Below, piece by piece: positions 1 to 7,125 of a stretch of 10,239 bases of DNA. Position 1 is the stretch's first letter. Every line of letters starts with the position of its first letter. Under the pieces are notes generated by a model. That model was not told where the DNA came from. It made no database searches and worked only from the letters and a program-made list of their open reading frames with translations. The translations under genes were made by a program, and so were the position numbers. The stretch lies in contig JAQGIJ010000520.1 in the NCBI GenBank assembly GCA_028291285.1, positions 1 through 10,239 of the forward strand. The letters are read 5' to 3'. This DNA comes from Phenylobacterium sp. Its GTDB lineage: Bacteria; Pseudomonadota; Alphaproteobacteria; Caulobacterales; Caulobacteraceae.

Positions 1-247
1 CCTCGCCGAGGAGCTCCTTCAGGCTGCGCCAGATCGGGCTGGCGCGGTTGGCCAGCGGCAGCTGCGCCAGCGGCCGGCCCTGGCGGCGGACGTTGCCGAA
101 GTTGACCCCGCTGGCCTGCTGCCCGACCAGGCCGCTCTCCAGCAGGATCACCGAACGGCCGCGCTTCCTCAGGAACAGCGCCGCAGAGGCGCCGACAATG
201 CCCGCGCCGATGATCACCACGTCGGCGGCCTGCTCGCGCGGGCTCAA
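1..247 (-). CDS. FAD-dependent oxidoreductase, HcnC / opine oxidase subunit B-like (5' part only)
   Basis: Partial gene: the first 82 codons are present and the rest lies beyond the window start. The protein opens with a short polar lead and a Rossmann FAD-binding fold: VVIIGAGIVG (GxGxxG at residues 14-19) and a ribose-binding Glu near residue 37 (VILLE), followed by QASGVNFGNVRRQGR, typical of DAO-family dehydrogenase subunits such as HcnC, OoxB and DadA relatives. The proposed start is TTG at 247-245, which overlaps the stop of the upstream subunit (TTGA). A good Shine-Dalgarno, GAGGAG (261-256), sits 8 nt before it, and no ATG or GTG lies before the Rossmann motif in this frame close to the stop. 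With the two upstream genes it completes an HcnA-HcnB-HcnC order. In that family this is the substrate-oxidising subunit, acting on the C-N bond of an amino acid, imino acid or opine. Substrate and full length cannot be judged here. Confidence 0.88.
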   Translation of the reverse strand, partial: MSPREQAADVVIIGAGIVGASAALFLRKRGRSVILLESGLVGQQASGVNFGNVRRQGRPLAQLPLANRASPIWRSLKELLGE

Positions 248-1620
248 GGCTGCGGCTCCTCGAGATGGATGGGCAGCGGCTTCACCGGCGCCTGGCCGCG
301 CAGCCGCCCCACCTGCTCCACCGGCACGCCGGCGGCGCGGGCGATGATCTCGGCGCCGGCGTGGCCGCAGTATCGGCCCTGGCAGCGGCCCATGCCGACC
401 CGGCTGAAGGCCTTGGCCCGGTTGGCCTCCGCCGCCCCGGTATCGCCGACGACGTTGCGAAGCTCGCCCGCGGTGATCGTCTCGCAGCGGCAGACCACCG
501 CCGCGTCCGGCGCCGCGGCGGCCAGGACGGCGGGCCAGGGGAAGGCTTCGCGCAGGCCCTCGGCGAAGCGGTCCCAGCCGCGCAGTTCGCCGCTGAGGCG
601 GGCGACCTCGTCGGCCCGGACCGGCCGTCCGAGGTCCTGCAGCGCCGCCAGGGCGGCCAGGCGTCCGGCGGCCTCCGCCGCCCGCGCACCCAGCACATAG
701 GCGCCGTCCCCGGCGAGGTAGACGCCGGCAACCGAGCTGCGACCCAGGCCGTCGCGCTGCGGGACCCACTGGCGGCTGGAGGTGTCGAAGCGGAACTCGC
801 AGCGGGCGAGGTCGGCGAGCTGGGTCTCCGGCCGCAGGTGCCAGCCCAGGCCAACGGCGTCGCAGGGGAAGGTGCGGGCGCGCCCGCGGGCGTCGCGGAC
901 GACCACCGCCTGCACCTCGCTCTCCGCGCCGCCGGCGATCTCCACTGGCTTCACGCCCGTGAGCACGGGCACGCCGGCACGCTGCAGGGCCAGCGTCAGC
1001 GCCACCCCGTTCCACAGCACCGAAGGCCGCGCGAGCAGCTTGGGCAGGGCGGCGATGCGGCGGCCGAGCGAGGAGGTGTCGAGCACCGCGGCCACCCGCG
1101 CGCCGGCCTTCACATACTGCGACGCCACCAGGTAGAGCAGCGGCCCCGACCCTAGGAACACCACCTCGCGGCCGATGGCGCAGGCCTGCGACTTCAGCGC
1201 GATCTGCGCCGCTCCCAGGCTGTAGGCGCCCGCGCGGTGCCAGCCCGCGATCGGCGCCAGCCGGTCGATCGCCCCGGTGCAGAGGATCAGGGCGTCGAAC
1301 GGCACGGCGGCCTGCCGGCCGTCCTTGACCGTGTAGAGCGTCTGGCCGGCGACGTTCCAGGCGAGTGTCTCGGGCCGGTAGTCGACCTGCGCTCGGAGGG
1401 CGTCGAAGGTGCGGTGCAGCGCCTCGGCGCGGGGCGCCTCCGAGCCGTAGAGCTTCTCGTACGGGCGCGTGAAATTGTCCGGCTGGCGCCGGTAGATCTG
1501 GCCGCCGTCGCGCCGGCCCTCGTCGATGACGACGGGGCGCAGGCCGGCTTCCAACAGGGCCTCGGCGCATCGCGCGCCGGCCGGCCCTGCGCCAACGATT
1601 ACAACGCGAGGTTCGGCCAT
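244..1620 (-). CDS. FAD/NAD(P)-dependent oxidoreductase with BFD-like Fe-S domain, HcnB / opine oxidase subunit A-like
   Basis: 458 aa, a usual length for HcnB/OoxA proteins. The N-terminal FAD fold shows VVIVGAGPAG (GxGxxG at 10-15), an acidic ribose ligand (VVIDEG, E34) and GGQIYRR (39-45), a family signature. A second nucleotide fold has FLGSGPLLYLVA (GSGP at 157-160), and YLAGDG followed by GARAAEAAGR is the late FAD motif. The C-terminus is a BFD-like [2Fe-2S] domain with Cys377-x-Cys379 (VCRCE) and Cys413-x4-Cys418 (GMGRCQGRYCG), all four ligands present. In HcnABC, opine oxidases and related proline/hydroxyproline dehydrogenases this subunit relays electrons between the small ferredoxin-like subunit and the substrate-oxidising subunit. 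The ATG at 1620 is preceded by GAGGCGAC, and the gene begins 22 bp inside its upstream neighbour. The exact substrate is unknown. Confidence 0.92.
   Translation of the reverse strand: MAEPRVVIVGAGPAGARCAEALLEAGLRPVVIDEGRRDGGQIYRRQPDNFTRPYEKLYGSEAPRAEALHRTFDALRAQVDYRPETLAWNVAGQTLYTVKDGRQAAVPFDALILCTGAIDRLAPIAGWHRAGAYSLGAAQIALKSQACAIGREVVFLGSGPLLYLVASQYVKAGARVAAVLDTSSLGRRIAALPKLLARPSVLWNGVALTLALQRAGVPVLTGVKPVEIAGGAESEVQAVVVRDARGRARTFPCDAVGLGWHLRPETQLADLARCEFRFDTSSRQWVPQRDGLGRSSVAGVYLAGDGAYVLGARAAEAAGRLAALAALQDLGRPVRADEVARLSGELRGWDRFAEGLREAFPWPAVLAAAAPDAAVVCRCETITAGELRNVVGDTGAAEANRAKAFSRVGMGRCQGRYCGHAGAEIIARAAGVPVEQVGRLRGQAPVKPLPIHLEEPQP
256..261 (-). promoter_or_regulatory. Ribosome binding site deciding a TTG start
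   Basis: GAGGAG on the minus strand, 8 nt upstream of the TTG at 247-245, inside the last codons of the upstream oxidoreductase gene. It is the main evidence that the DAO-family subunit begins at this TTG and is translationally coupled to its neighbour. Confidence 0.6.
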
Positions 1621-1910
1621 GTCGCCTCGGGTTGCTGGGTAGAGATGCTCATGCCGTCGAGGGCCAGGGTGGTGCAGGCGCGGACGCGGCCGCCCTCAGC
1701 CGTCCAGACCCAACAGTCCTGGCAGGCGCCCATCAGGCAGAAGCCCGCCCGGTCGCCGTCGCCGAACTCGGACTGCCGCAGCCGCCGGCGGGTCTGGAGC
1801 ACGGCGGTCAGCAGGGTGTCGCCCTCCAGCGCGCGGAGCGCCTGGCCGTCGACCAGGAGGGTCAGCGCCGGCCGGCCGGTTTCGCCCAGCCGCAGCATCC
1901 GTCCGGCCAT
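1599..1910 (-). CDS. (2Fe-2S)-binding protein, HcnA-like small subunit
   Basis: 103 aa, practically the length of HcnA. It is a single ferredoxin-like domain of the Fer2_4 type also found at the N-terminus of heterotetrameric sarcosine oxidase alpha. The cluster ligands are C58-x4-C63-x2-C66-x12-C79 (FCLMGACQDC ... VRAC), a complete set. LTLLVDGQALRALEGDTLLTAVL before it is the usual beta-grasp start of this family. In such complexes this subunit is the small electron-transfer partner of the two flavoproteins encoded directly downstream. Its ATG at 1910-1908 overlaps the stop of the ABC ATPase gene in an ATGA, with GGGAG 7 nt upstream, so dehydrogenase synthesis is coupled to transporter synthesis. 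The C-terminal tail (about 20 residues after the last Cys) overlaps the start of the next gene by 22 bp. Confidence 0.92.
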   Translation of the reverse strand: MAGRMLRLGETGRPALTLLVDGQALRALEGDTLLTAVLQTRRRLRQSEFGDGDRAGFCLMGACQDCWVWTAEGGRVRACTTLALDGMSISTQQPEATWPNLAL

Positions 1911-3745
1911 CAGCCCACTCCCGCGACAGGCAGCGGCCGCGCCTGCAGCGTGCGCAGCTCGGCTTCCGAGTGATGGCAGAGCACCTCGGGGCCCTCGCTC
2001 AGCGTCACCCGTGGCGGCGCAATCTGATCGCAGGCGCCTGGGATCGAGACCGGGCAGCGGCCGAGGAACGCGCAGAGCTCCGTCCGCGCCGGGCGCGCGC
2101 CGCCCTCCTCCCCGCGCGCACCGACGGCCGCGGCCTCCAGCCAGCCCGGCCGCATCTCCGGCGCCGAGGCCATCAGCAGATCTGTGTAGGGATGGTGCGG
2201 CGGGGCGCTGAACGCCCGTCGCGGACCGCGCTCCACCTGGCGTCCGGCATAGAGCACGCTGACCTCGTCGCAGATCGCCCGCACGGTCGCGATGTCGTGG
2301 CTGATGAACATCACGGAGACGCCGAGCTCGCGGCGAAGCCCGGCGATCAGCTCGAGGATGGCCGCGGCCACTACCGTGTCGAGCGCCGAGGTGACCTCGT
2401 CGCAGAGGATCAGGTCCGGCTGGGCGGCGAGCGCGCGGGCCAGGTTGATGCGCTGCTTCTGCCCGCCCGAGAGTTCGACGGCCCGGCGATCGGCGAGCGC
2501 GGCCGGCAGGCGGATCAGGTCCAGGAGCTCCAGCACGCGCGCGTCACGGGCCTCGCGAGGACCCAGTCCGTAGAGGTCGAGCGGGCGGCGCAGGATCTGG
2601 CGCACCGAATGCGCCGGGTTGAGCGCGGTGTCGGCGTTCTGGAAGACGATCTGCACCCGCCGCAGCTGCTCGCGGCCGCGCGCGGCGAGATCGTGCGCCA
2701 GGACCTCGCCGTTCAGCAGCACCTCGCCGCGGGCCGCCGGCAGCAGGCCGGCGATCACCCTGGCCAGGGTCGACTTGCCCGAGCCGGATTCGCCGATGAC
2801 GCCCAGGGTCGCCCCCTGGGCGATGCGAAGGTCGATGTCGCGCAGGATCACGTGCCGTGGCAGGCCGTCGGCGCCGCGTGGCCCGTAGCCGGCGCTCAGG
2901 CCCCGCACCTCCAGCACCGGCGCGACGGGCGCCCGCGCGGGCGTTGGCGCGGCGGCGGTCCGGGGACGCGCCGCGGCCATCAGGCTCTGGGTATAGTCGT
3001 CCGCCGGCGCCTGCAGCACCTGCTCGGTGCGTCCGGTCTCGCGGATCGTCCCCTGCTTCAGCACCACGATCCGGTCGGCCATCTGCGCCACCACCGCCAG
3101 GTCGTGCGACACATAGACGGCGGTCGCGCCGCGCTCGCGCACCACCTTCTTGAAGACCCGCAGCGCCTCAATCTGGGTGGTGACGTCCAGCGCGGTGGTG
3201 GGCTCGTCGAGGATCACCAGGGCCGGATCTGTGATCAGGGCCATGGCGGCCATCAGCCGCTGCAGCTGTCCGCCGGAGACCTGGTGCGGATAGCGCCGCC
3301 CGATGGTCGCGGGCGCCGGCAGCGCCAGGGCGCGGAACAGCTCGACGGCCTTCTGCCGCGCGGCCCGGCGGCTCATCAGCCGGTGGATCAGCGCCGGCTC
3401 GATCACCTGGTCCATGAGCGTCTTGGCCGGGTTGAAGGCCGCCGCCGCGCTCTGGGCGATGTAGGCGACGCGCGCGCCGCGGAAGGCGCCGAGCTGGGCG
3501 TCATCGAGCGCCAGCACGTCGGTGTCCCCGACGCGGACCTGCCCCTCCGTGATCCGGCAGCCGCCGCGCGCATAGCCCATCAGCGCCAGCGCGATGGTGG
3601 TCTTGCCCGAGCCGGATTCGCCGATCAGGGCGAGCACCTCGCCCTTCGGCACGGTGAAGCTCACGTCGCGGACGATGGTGGTCGGCGCCCCGTGTTCGTC
3701 CGGCGCGCAGACGTTGAGGCCGCGGACCTCGACCAGGTCGCTCAT
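1910..3745 (-). CDS. ABC transporter ATP-binding protein, fused double ATPase (DppD-DppF / GsiA type)
   Basis: 611 aa holding two complete nucleotide-binding domains, energising import through the two permeases encoded upstream. Domain 1 has Walker [10 protein letters not shown] (42-50), Q-loop Q98, signature VSGGQ (156-160), Walker B VILDEP (E181) and H-loop SHD (213-215). Domain 2 has Walker [10 protein letters not shown] (318-326), Q369, signature LSGGQ (425-429), Walker B LILCDE (E450) and SHD (482-484). All catalytic residues are present in both, so both sites look competent. A linker rich in Ala and Pro (about 258-277) joins them. The C-terminus has the oligopeptide-transporter extension HHPYTDLL and a Cys-rich tail (C558, C564, C572). 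In E. coli Dpp the two ATPases are separate; fused forms such as GsiA are common in other systems. Start ATG 3745-3743 overlaps the preceding stop (ATGA), with GGGGA 6 nt upstream. This family carries peptides, glutathione, nickel, opines and some sugars. Confidence 0.95.
   Translation of the reverse strand: MSDLVEVRGLNVCAPDEHGAPTTIVRDVSFTVPKGEVLALIGESGSGKTTIALALMGYARGGCRITEGQVRVGDTDVLALDDAQLGAFRGARVAYIAQSAAAAFNPAKTLMDQVIEPALIHRLMSRRAARQKAVELFRALALPAPATIGRRYPHQVSGGQLQRLMAAMALITDPALVILDEPTTALDVTTQIEALRVFKKVVRERGATAVYVSHDLAVVAQMADRIVVLKQGTIRETGRTEQVLQAPADDYTQSLMAAARPRTAAAPTPARAPVAPVLEVRGLSAGYGPRGADGLPRHVILRDIDLRIAQGATLGVIGESGSGKSTLARVIAGLLPAARGEVLLNGEVLAHDLAARGREQLRRVQIVFQNADTALNPAHSVRQILRRPLDLYGLGPREARDARVLELLDLIRLPAALADRRAVELSGGQKQRINLARALAAQPDLILCDEVTSALDTVVAAAILELIAGLRRELGVSVMFISHDIATVRAICDEVSVLYAGRQVERGPRRAFSAPPHHPYTDLLMASAPEMRPGWLEAAAVGARGEEGGARPARTELCAFLGRCPVSIPGACDQIAPPRVTLSEGPEVLCHHSEAELRTLQARPLPVAGVG
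2774..2797. repeat. 24-bp exact direct repeat, copy in second ATPase domain
   Basis: This stretch is identical base for base to 3602-3625. Both encode the P-loop residues IGESGSGK with the same codon at all eight positions, in the second ATPase domain here and the first there. Flanking bases differ. Confidence 0.8.
3602..3625. repeat. 24-bp exact direct repeat, copy in first ATPase domain
   Basis: Partner of 2774-2797, encoding the Walker A residues IGESGSGK of the first ATPase domain. The repeat follows from the duplicated domain structure and strong codon bias. It is a possible site for deletion between the two halves of the gene. Confidence 0.8.
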
Positions 3746-4632
3746 GGCGCATCCCCGAAGCGACGCATCCCGCCAAGGCCGTCGATCAGCAGGTTGACGC
3801 CGATGGTCAGGGTGGCGATCGCCAGGGCCGGCAGCACCACGGCGGGCGCGCTATCGCCCAGGCCCGAGGTGTTCTCGCGCACCAGCGAGCCCAGGTCGGC
3901 GTGCGGCGGCTGCACGCCGAGCCCCAGGAAGCTCAGCCCGCTGAGCAGCAGCACGACGAAGACGAAGCGCAGGCCGAAGTCGGCGAGCACCGGCCGGGCC
4001 ATGTTCGGCAGGATCTCGACCCAGGCGATGTGGAAGCGCCCCTCCCCCCGTGCCCGGGCCACCTGGACGTACTCCATCTCGTTCAGCCCCACGGCCACGG
4101 AGCGCGCGATCCGGTAGGCGCCGGGGATGTAGGTGACCGCCGCGATCACCCATAGCAGCGGGATCGATGAGCCGAAGGCCGCGACCATCACCAGCGCCAG
4201 CACCTTGCTGGGGATGGAGATGAAGGCGTCCATCAGGCGGCTCATCACCTCATCGATCCAGCGCCCGTTCACCGCCGCCACGAGGGCGAGGGAGGCGCCG
4301 ATCGTGCTCGCCGTGAGCGCGGCGGCGAGCGCCAGGCCGACGGTATAGCGCGCGCCGCTCAGCATGCGGCTCAGCACGTCGCGGCCGAGGTAATCGCTGC
4401 CCAGCGGGTTCTTCAGGCTGAACGGCTCGAACACATCGTCGGCGACGATCGCGCCCACCGGGTGCGGCGCCAGCATCGGCCCGAAGAGGGCGACCAGCAC
4501 CCAGAACAGCACCACCACCGCGCCGATCCGGCCGGAGAGCGGCAGGGCTCGCCACTGGCGCGCCACGCCCGCCAGGACGGAGGCATGGATCGCGCCGGGC
4601 CTGGCGGCCGGGTTGCTGGCGACCTCGGTCAT
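3742..4632 (-). CDS. ABC transporter permease, DppC/OppC type
   Basis: 296 aa, normal for DppC. After a cytoplasmic lead of about 35 residues comes the first membrane segment (36-54), then the OppC hallmark LGSDYLGRDVLSRMLSGAR region (77-95). Further hydrophobic segments lie near 97-120, 145-168, 218-240 and 264-286. The EAA loop that docks on the ATPase is at about 188-214 (EYVQVARARGEGRF, then EILPN), followed by LSFLGLGVQPP (233-243), typical of this subunit. It forms the inner-membrane channel with the DppB-type partner encoded just upstream. The reading frame stays open far upstream (to about 5373) because of high GC, but that extension is antisense-like Arg/Ala/Gly-rich shadow sequence over the DppB gene. 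The true start is the ATG at 4632-4630, which overlaps the upstream stop by 4 bp and begins family-like sequence. Its own Shine-Dalgarno is weak, so coupling probably matters. Confidence 0.95.
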   Translation of the reverse strand: MTEVASNPAARPGAIHASVLAGVARQWRALPLSGRIGAVVVLFWVLVALFGPMLAPHPVGAIVADDVFEPFSLKNPLGSDYLGRDVLSRMLSGARYTVGLALAAALTASTIGASLALVAAVNGRWIDEVMSRLMDAFISIPSKVLALVMVAAFGSSIPLLWVIAAVTYIPGAYRIARSVAVGLNEMEYVQVARARGEGRFHIAWVEILPNMARPVLADFGLRFVFVVLLLSGLSFLGLGVQPPHADLGSLVRENTSGLGDSAPAVVLPALAIATLTIGVNLLIDGLGGMRRFGDAP

Positions 4633-5582
4633 GACGCCCGCAGCCTGGGATTGGTGAGGATGGCGCAGACGTCGGCGAGCAGGACCAGCGACAGGTAGGC
4701 GGCGCAGAAGATCATGGCGCAGGCCTGCAGCAGCGGCATGTCGCGGCTGGTCACCGCGTCCACCATCAGGCTGGCGATGCCGGGATAGTTGAAGATGGTC
4801 TCGACGATGATCGCCCCGCCCAGCAGGTAGGACAGGCTGAGCGCCACGGCGTTGACGATCGGCCCGGCGGCGTTCGGCAGCGCATGGCTGAGCACCACGC
4901 GGGTGCGGCTGGCGCCCTTGAGCACCGCCATCTCGACGTAGGGCTGGCGAAGCTGGTCGATGACCGCCGCCCGCGTCATCCGCGCCATCTGCGCCACGAT
5001 GACGAACGACAGGGTCGCCACCGGGAGCGCGTAGGCCCGCGCGAGCCCGGCTGCGGTCGGGTGCTCCGGGATCAGGGTGATCGACGGCAGCCAGCGCAGC
5101 TTCACGGCGAACAGCAGGACGCCTAGCGTAGCCACCAGGAACTCCGGCGCGGCCACCATCGACAGGGTGGCGAGGCTGAGCGCCCGGTCGAGCGGCGAGT
5201 TGCGGTGCATCGCCGCCCCGATCCCCATGGCCAGCGCCAGCGGCACGGAGACGGCCGCCGTCAGGCCCGCCAGCAGCAGCGACTTCGGCAGCCGGCTGGC
5301 GATCAGCGCCCGCACCGGCATGTCGTTGGCCATCGACTGGCCCGGATCGCCGGTCACGAGCCCGCCCAGCCAATGCAGGTAGCGAAGGTGCGGTGGCTCG
5401 TTCAGGCCCAGCTGGGCGCGCAGCGCCGCGACCGCCTCCGGGGTGGCGCTCTGGCCGAGGGTTTCCGTGGCCGCGTCGCCGGGCAGCAGCGAACTGATGG
5501 TGAAGACGATCACCGAGACCAGCAGCAAGGTCAGAACCGCAGCCCCCAGGCGCCGTGCGATCAGCTGGAGCGTCGTCGACAT
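4629..5582 (-). CDS. ABC transporter permease, DppB/OppB type
   Basis: 317 aa, normal for DppB. It starts with a short cytoplasmic lead and a strong first membrane segment (12-33: AAVLTLLLVSVIVFTISSLL), followed by LPGDAA and the periplasmic stretch LGLNEPPHLRYLHWLGGLVTGD, diagnostic of the DppB/OppB N-terminal domain. Further membrane segments lie near 100-122, 137-160, 185-200, 240-260 and 287-308. The EAA loop is at about 215-238 (YVEMAVLKGASRTRVVLSHALPNA), and the protein ends in NPRLRAS, close to the usual DPR-R ending. It is the permease partner of the DppC-type protein. The ATG at 5582-5580 lies 4 bp after the stop of the solute-binding protein gene, with a clear GGAGG 9 nt upstream that sits across the end of that gene. 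Confidence 0.95.
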   Translation of the reverse strand: MSTTLQLIARRLGAAVLTLLLVSVIVFTISSLLPGDAATETLGQSATPEAVAALRAQLGLNEPPHLRYLHWLGGLVTGDPGQSMANDMPVRALIASRLPKSLLLAGLTAAVSVPLALAMGIGAAMHRNSPLDRALSLATLSMVAAPEFLVATLGVLLFAVKLRWLPSITLIPEHPTAAGLARAYALPVATLSFVIVAQMARMTRAAVIDQLRQPYVEMAVLKGASRTRVVLSHALPNAAGPIVNAVALSLSYLLGGAIIVETIFNYPGIASLMVDAVTSRDMPLLQACAMIFCAAYLSLVLLADVCAILTNPRLRAS

Positions 5583-5586
5583 CGGC

Positions 5587-7125
5587 TCAGGCCTCCAGCC
5601 AGACGTATTCGGCGAAGGAATAGCCCATCAGCCCGCCGACCGGGATCGAGCCCAGCCCCTTCAGCCGGCGATCGAAGGCGTCGAGCGAGCCGATGAAGAC
5701 CGGGATGCCCACGCCACCGTGGTCGTGCACCATCACCTGCATGTCGGCGTACATCTGCTTGCGCCGCGCCTCGTCGGCCTCGGCGCGCGCGGCCAGCAGG
5801 AGCTGATCGAAGCGGGCGTTCTTCCAGCCGGCTTCGTTCCAGGGGGCGTCGGACTTGTAGAACAGGCTGAAGATCAGGTCCGCGGTCGGCCGGGGATTGG
5901 TGTTCCCGAAGGTCAGGGGATGCTTCATCCAATGGCTGGACCAGTAGCCGTCGGAGGGGACCCGGTTGACGGCGAGCCGAAGGCCGATCTGGCCGGCGGC
6001 CTCCTGCAGGATGGAGGCCATGTCCACCGAGCCGTCCGCCGCGGGCGAGGCGTAGACCGGCAGGCGCACGTTCAGCAGGCCCGCCTGCTTCAGCAGGAAC
6101 CTGGCGCGGTCGGGGTCGTGGCCGCGTTGCGGCAGGCCGGCGAAATAGTAGGGGTGGCCCGGCGGGATCGGCTGGTCGTTGGCCACCGTGGCGTAGCCGC
6201 GGTAGAGCGCCTTGCGGATCAGATCGCGATCGAACAGGTGCTTCATCGCCAACACGAAGTTCGGGTGGCTAGTCGGCAGCCGGTCCTGGCGCATTATCAG
6301 GTCGGTGTAGTAGCCGGACTTCGTCTCCAGCACGCCGTGCCGGTGCGAAGCCGTGACGCGTCGAGTCGAGCGCGGATTGATCGCGTTGATCAGCTGCACG
6401 TCGCCGGACAAGAGCGCGTTCACCCGCGAGACCTCGTCGGGGATGCCGATCAGCTCGATCTCGTCGAGGTAGGGCCGCCCGGGCTTCCAGTAGTTGGGAT
6501 TGCGCGTGACGATGGTGCGCACGCCCGGATTGAAGATCCGGCAGCGGTAGGGACCCGTGCCGACCGCCGTGCGGAAGTCGCGAGCGCCGTCCTTGACGAT
6601 CAGGAAGTGCGAGGTGGCCAGGATCGAGGGCAGGTCTGCGTTCGGTCCGGTGAGCCGCACCTCCAGCTCGTGCGGGCCGGTGACCTTGGCCTCGGCGATC
6701 TGCTCGGCAATGGTCCTCACCTTCGAGCCGAGCTTGGGATCCTTGTGGCGCAGCAGCGAATAGACGACGTCCGCCGGCGTCAGCGCCGAGCCGTCGTGGA
6801 ACGCCACGCCCTTGCGCAGCCGGATCGCCCAGCGGATCCGGTCGCTCGTCTCGATGGCCTCGGCGAGCGCGGGCCGCGGCGCCAGGTTCGCGTCGAACTG
6901 GGTGAGGCCGCTGTAGACCATGTACTGGCGCACATAGTCGGTGGAGAGCGCGCCCTTCGCCGGGTCGAGGGTGTCGGCGGTGGAGCTGGAGATGGTGGCG
7001 ACCCGGATCCGCCCGCCGCGCCGCGGGGCCGCGGCCAAGCCTGCGCTCGGCGCCCCCAGCAGCCCGCCGGCCGCGGCGAGGCCGCTCAGCGCCTGGCGCC
7101 GGGAGAGGTCCGAGCCCCACGCCAT
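5587..7125 (-). CDS. ABC transporter substrate-binding protein, family 5 (peptide/opine/nickel type), Tat-exported
   Basis: 512 aa, the length usual for SBP_bac_5 proteins. The N-terminus carries a twin-arginine signal, SRRQAL (residues 8-13), then an Ala/Gly/Leu-rich stretch and a likely cleavage after AAA near residue 33, so export of a folded protein through Tat is expected. Family 5 landmarks follow: DTLDPAKG (51-58), RWAIRLRKGVAFHDGSALT with ADVVYSLLR (98-126), GTGPY (189-193) and RNPNYWKPGRPYLDEIEL (208-225). No lipobox Cys is visible, so it is probably a soluble periplasmic protein. It captures the substrate for the two permeases and fused ATPase encoded downstream. Family 5 covers oligopeptides, opines, nickel and sugars, and the ligand cannot be told from sequence. 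Its ATG overlaps the stop of the FAD oxidoreductase gene by one base (TGATG); its Shine-Dalgarno is weak. Confidence 0.94.
   Translation of the reverse strand: MAWGSDLSRRQALSGLAAAGGLLGAPSAGLAAAPRRGGRIRVATISSSTADTLDPAKGALSTDYVRQYMVYSGLTQFDANLAPRPALAEAIETSDRIRWAIRLRKGVAFHDGSALTPADVVYSLLRHKDPKLGSKVRTIAEQIAEAKVTGPHELEVRLTGPNADLPSILATSHFLIVKDGARDFRTAVGTGPYRCRIFNPGVRTIVTRNPNYWKPGRPYLDEIELIGIPDEVSRVNALLSGDVQLINAINPRSTRRVTASHRHGVLETKSGYYTDLIMRQDRLPTSHPNFVLAMKHLFDRDLIRKALYRGYATVANDQPIPPGHPYYFAGLPQRGHDPDRARFLLKQAGLLNVRLPVYASPAADGSVDMASILQEAAGQIGLRLAVNRVPSDGYWSSHWMKHPLTFGNTNPRPTADLIFSLFYKSDAPWNEAGWKNARFDQLLLAARAEADEARRKQMYADMQVMVHDHGGVGIPVFIGSLDAFDRRLKGLGSIPVGGLMGYSFAEYVWLEA

Noticed and set aside
1970..4117. 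Long plus-strand open frame opposite the ABC ATPase and DppC genes
   Set aside because: It is the antisense of well-supported genes, rich in Arg, Ala and Gly with no domain signature; such frames are common opposite GC-rich genes.
4633..5373. N-terminal extension of the DppC-type permease by 247 residues (possible fusion)
   Set aside because: The extension runs through the DppB gene in another frame and reads as charged, Arg/Gly-rich nonsense; the permease begins normally at the ATG at 4632 with the usual ATGA overlap.
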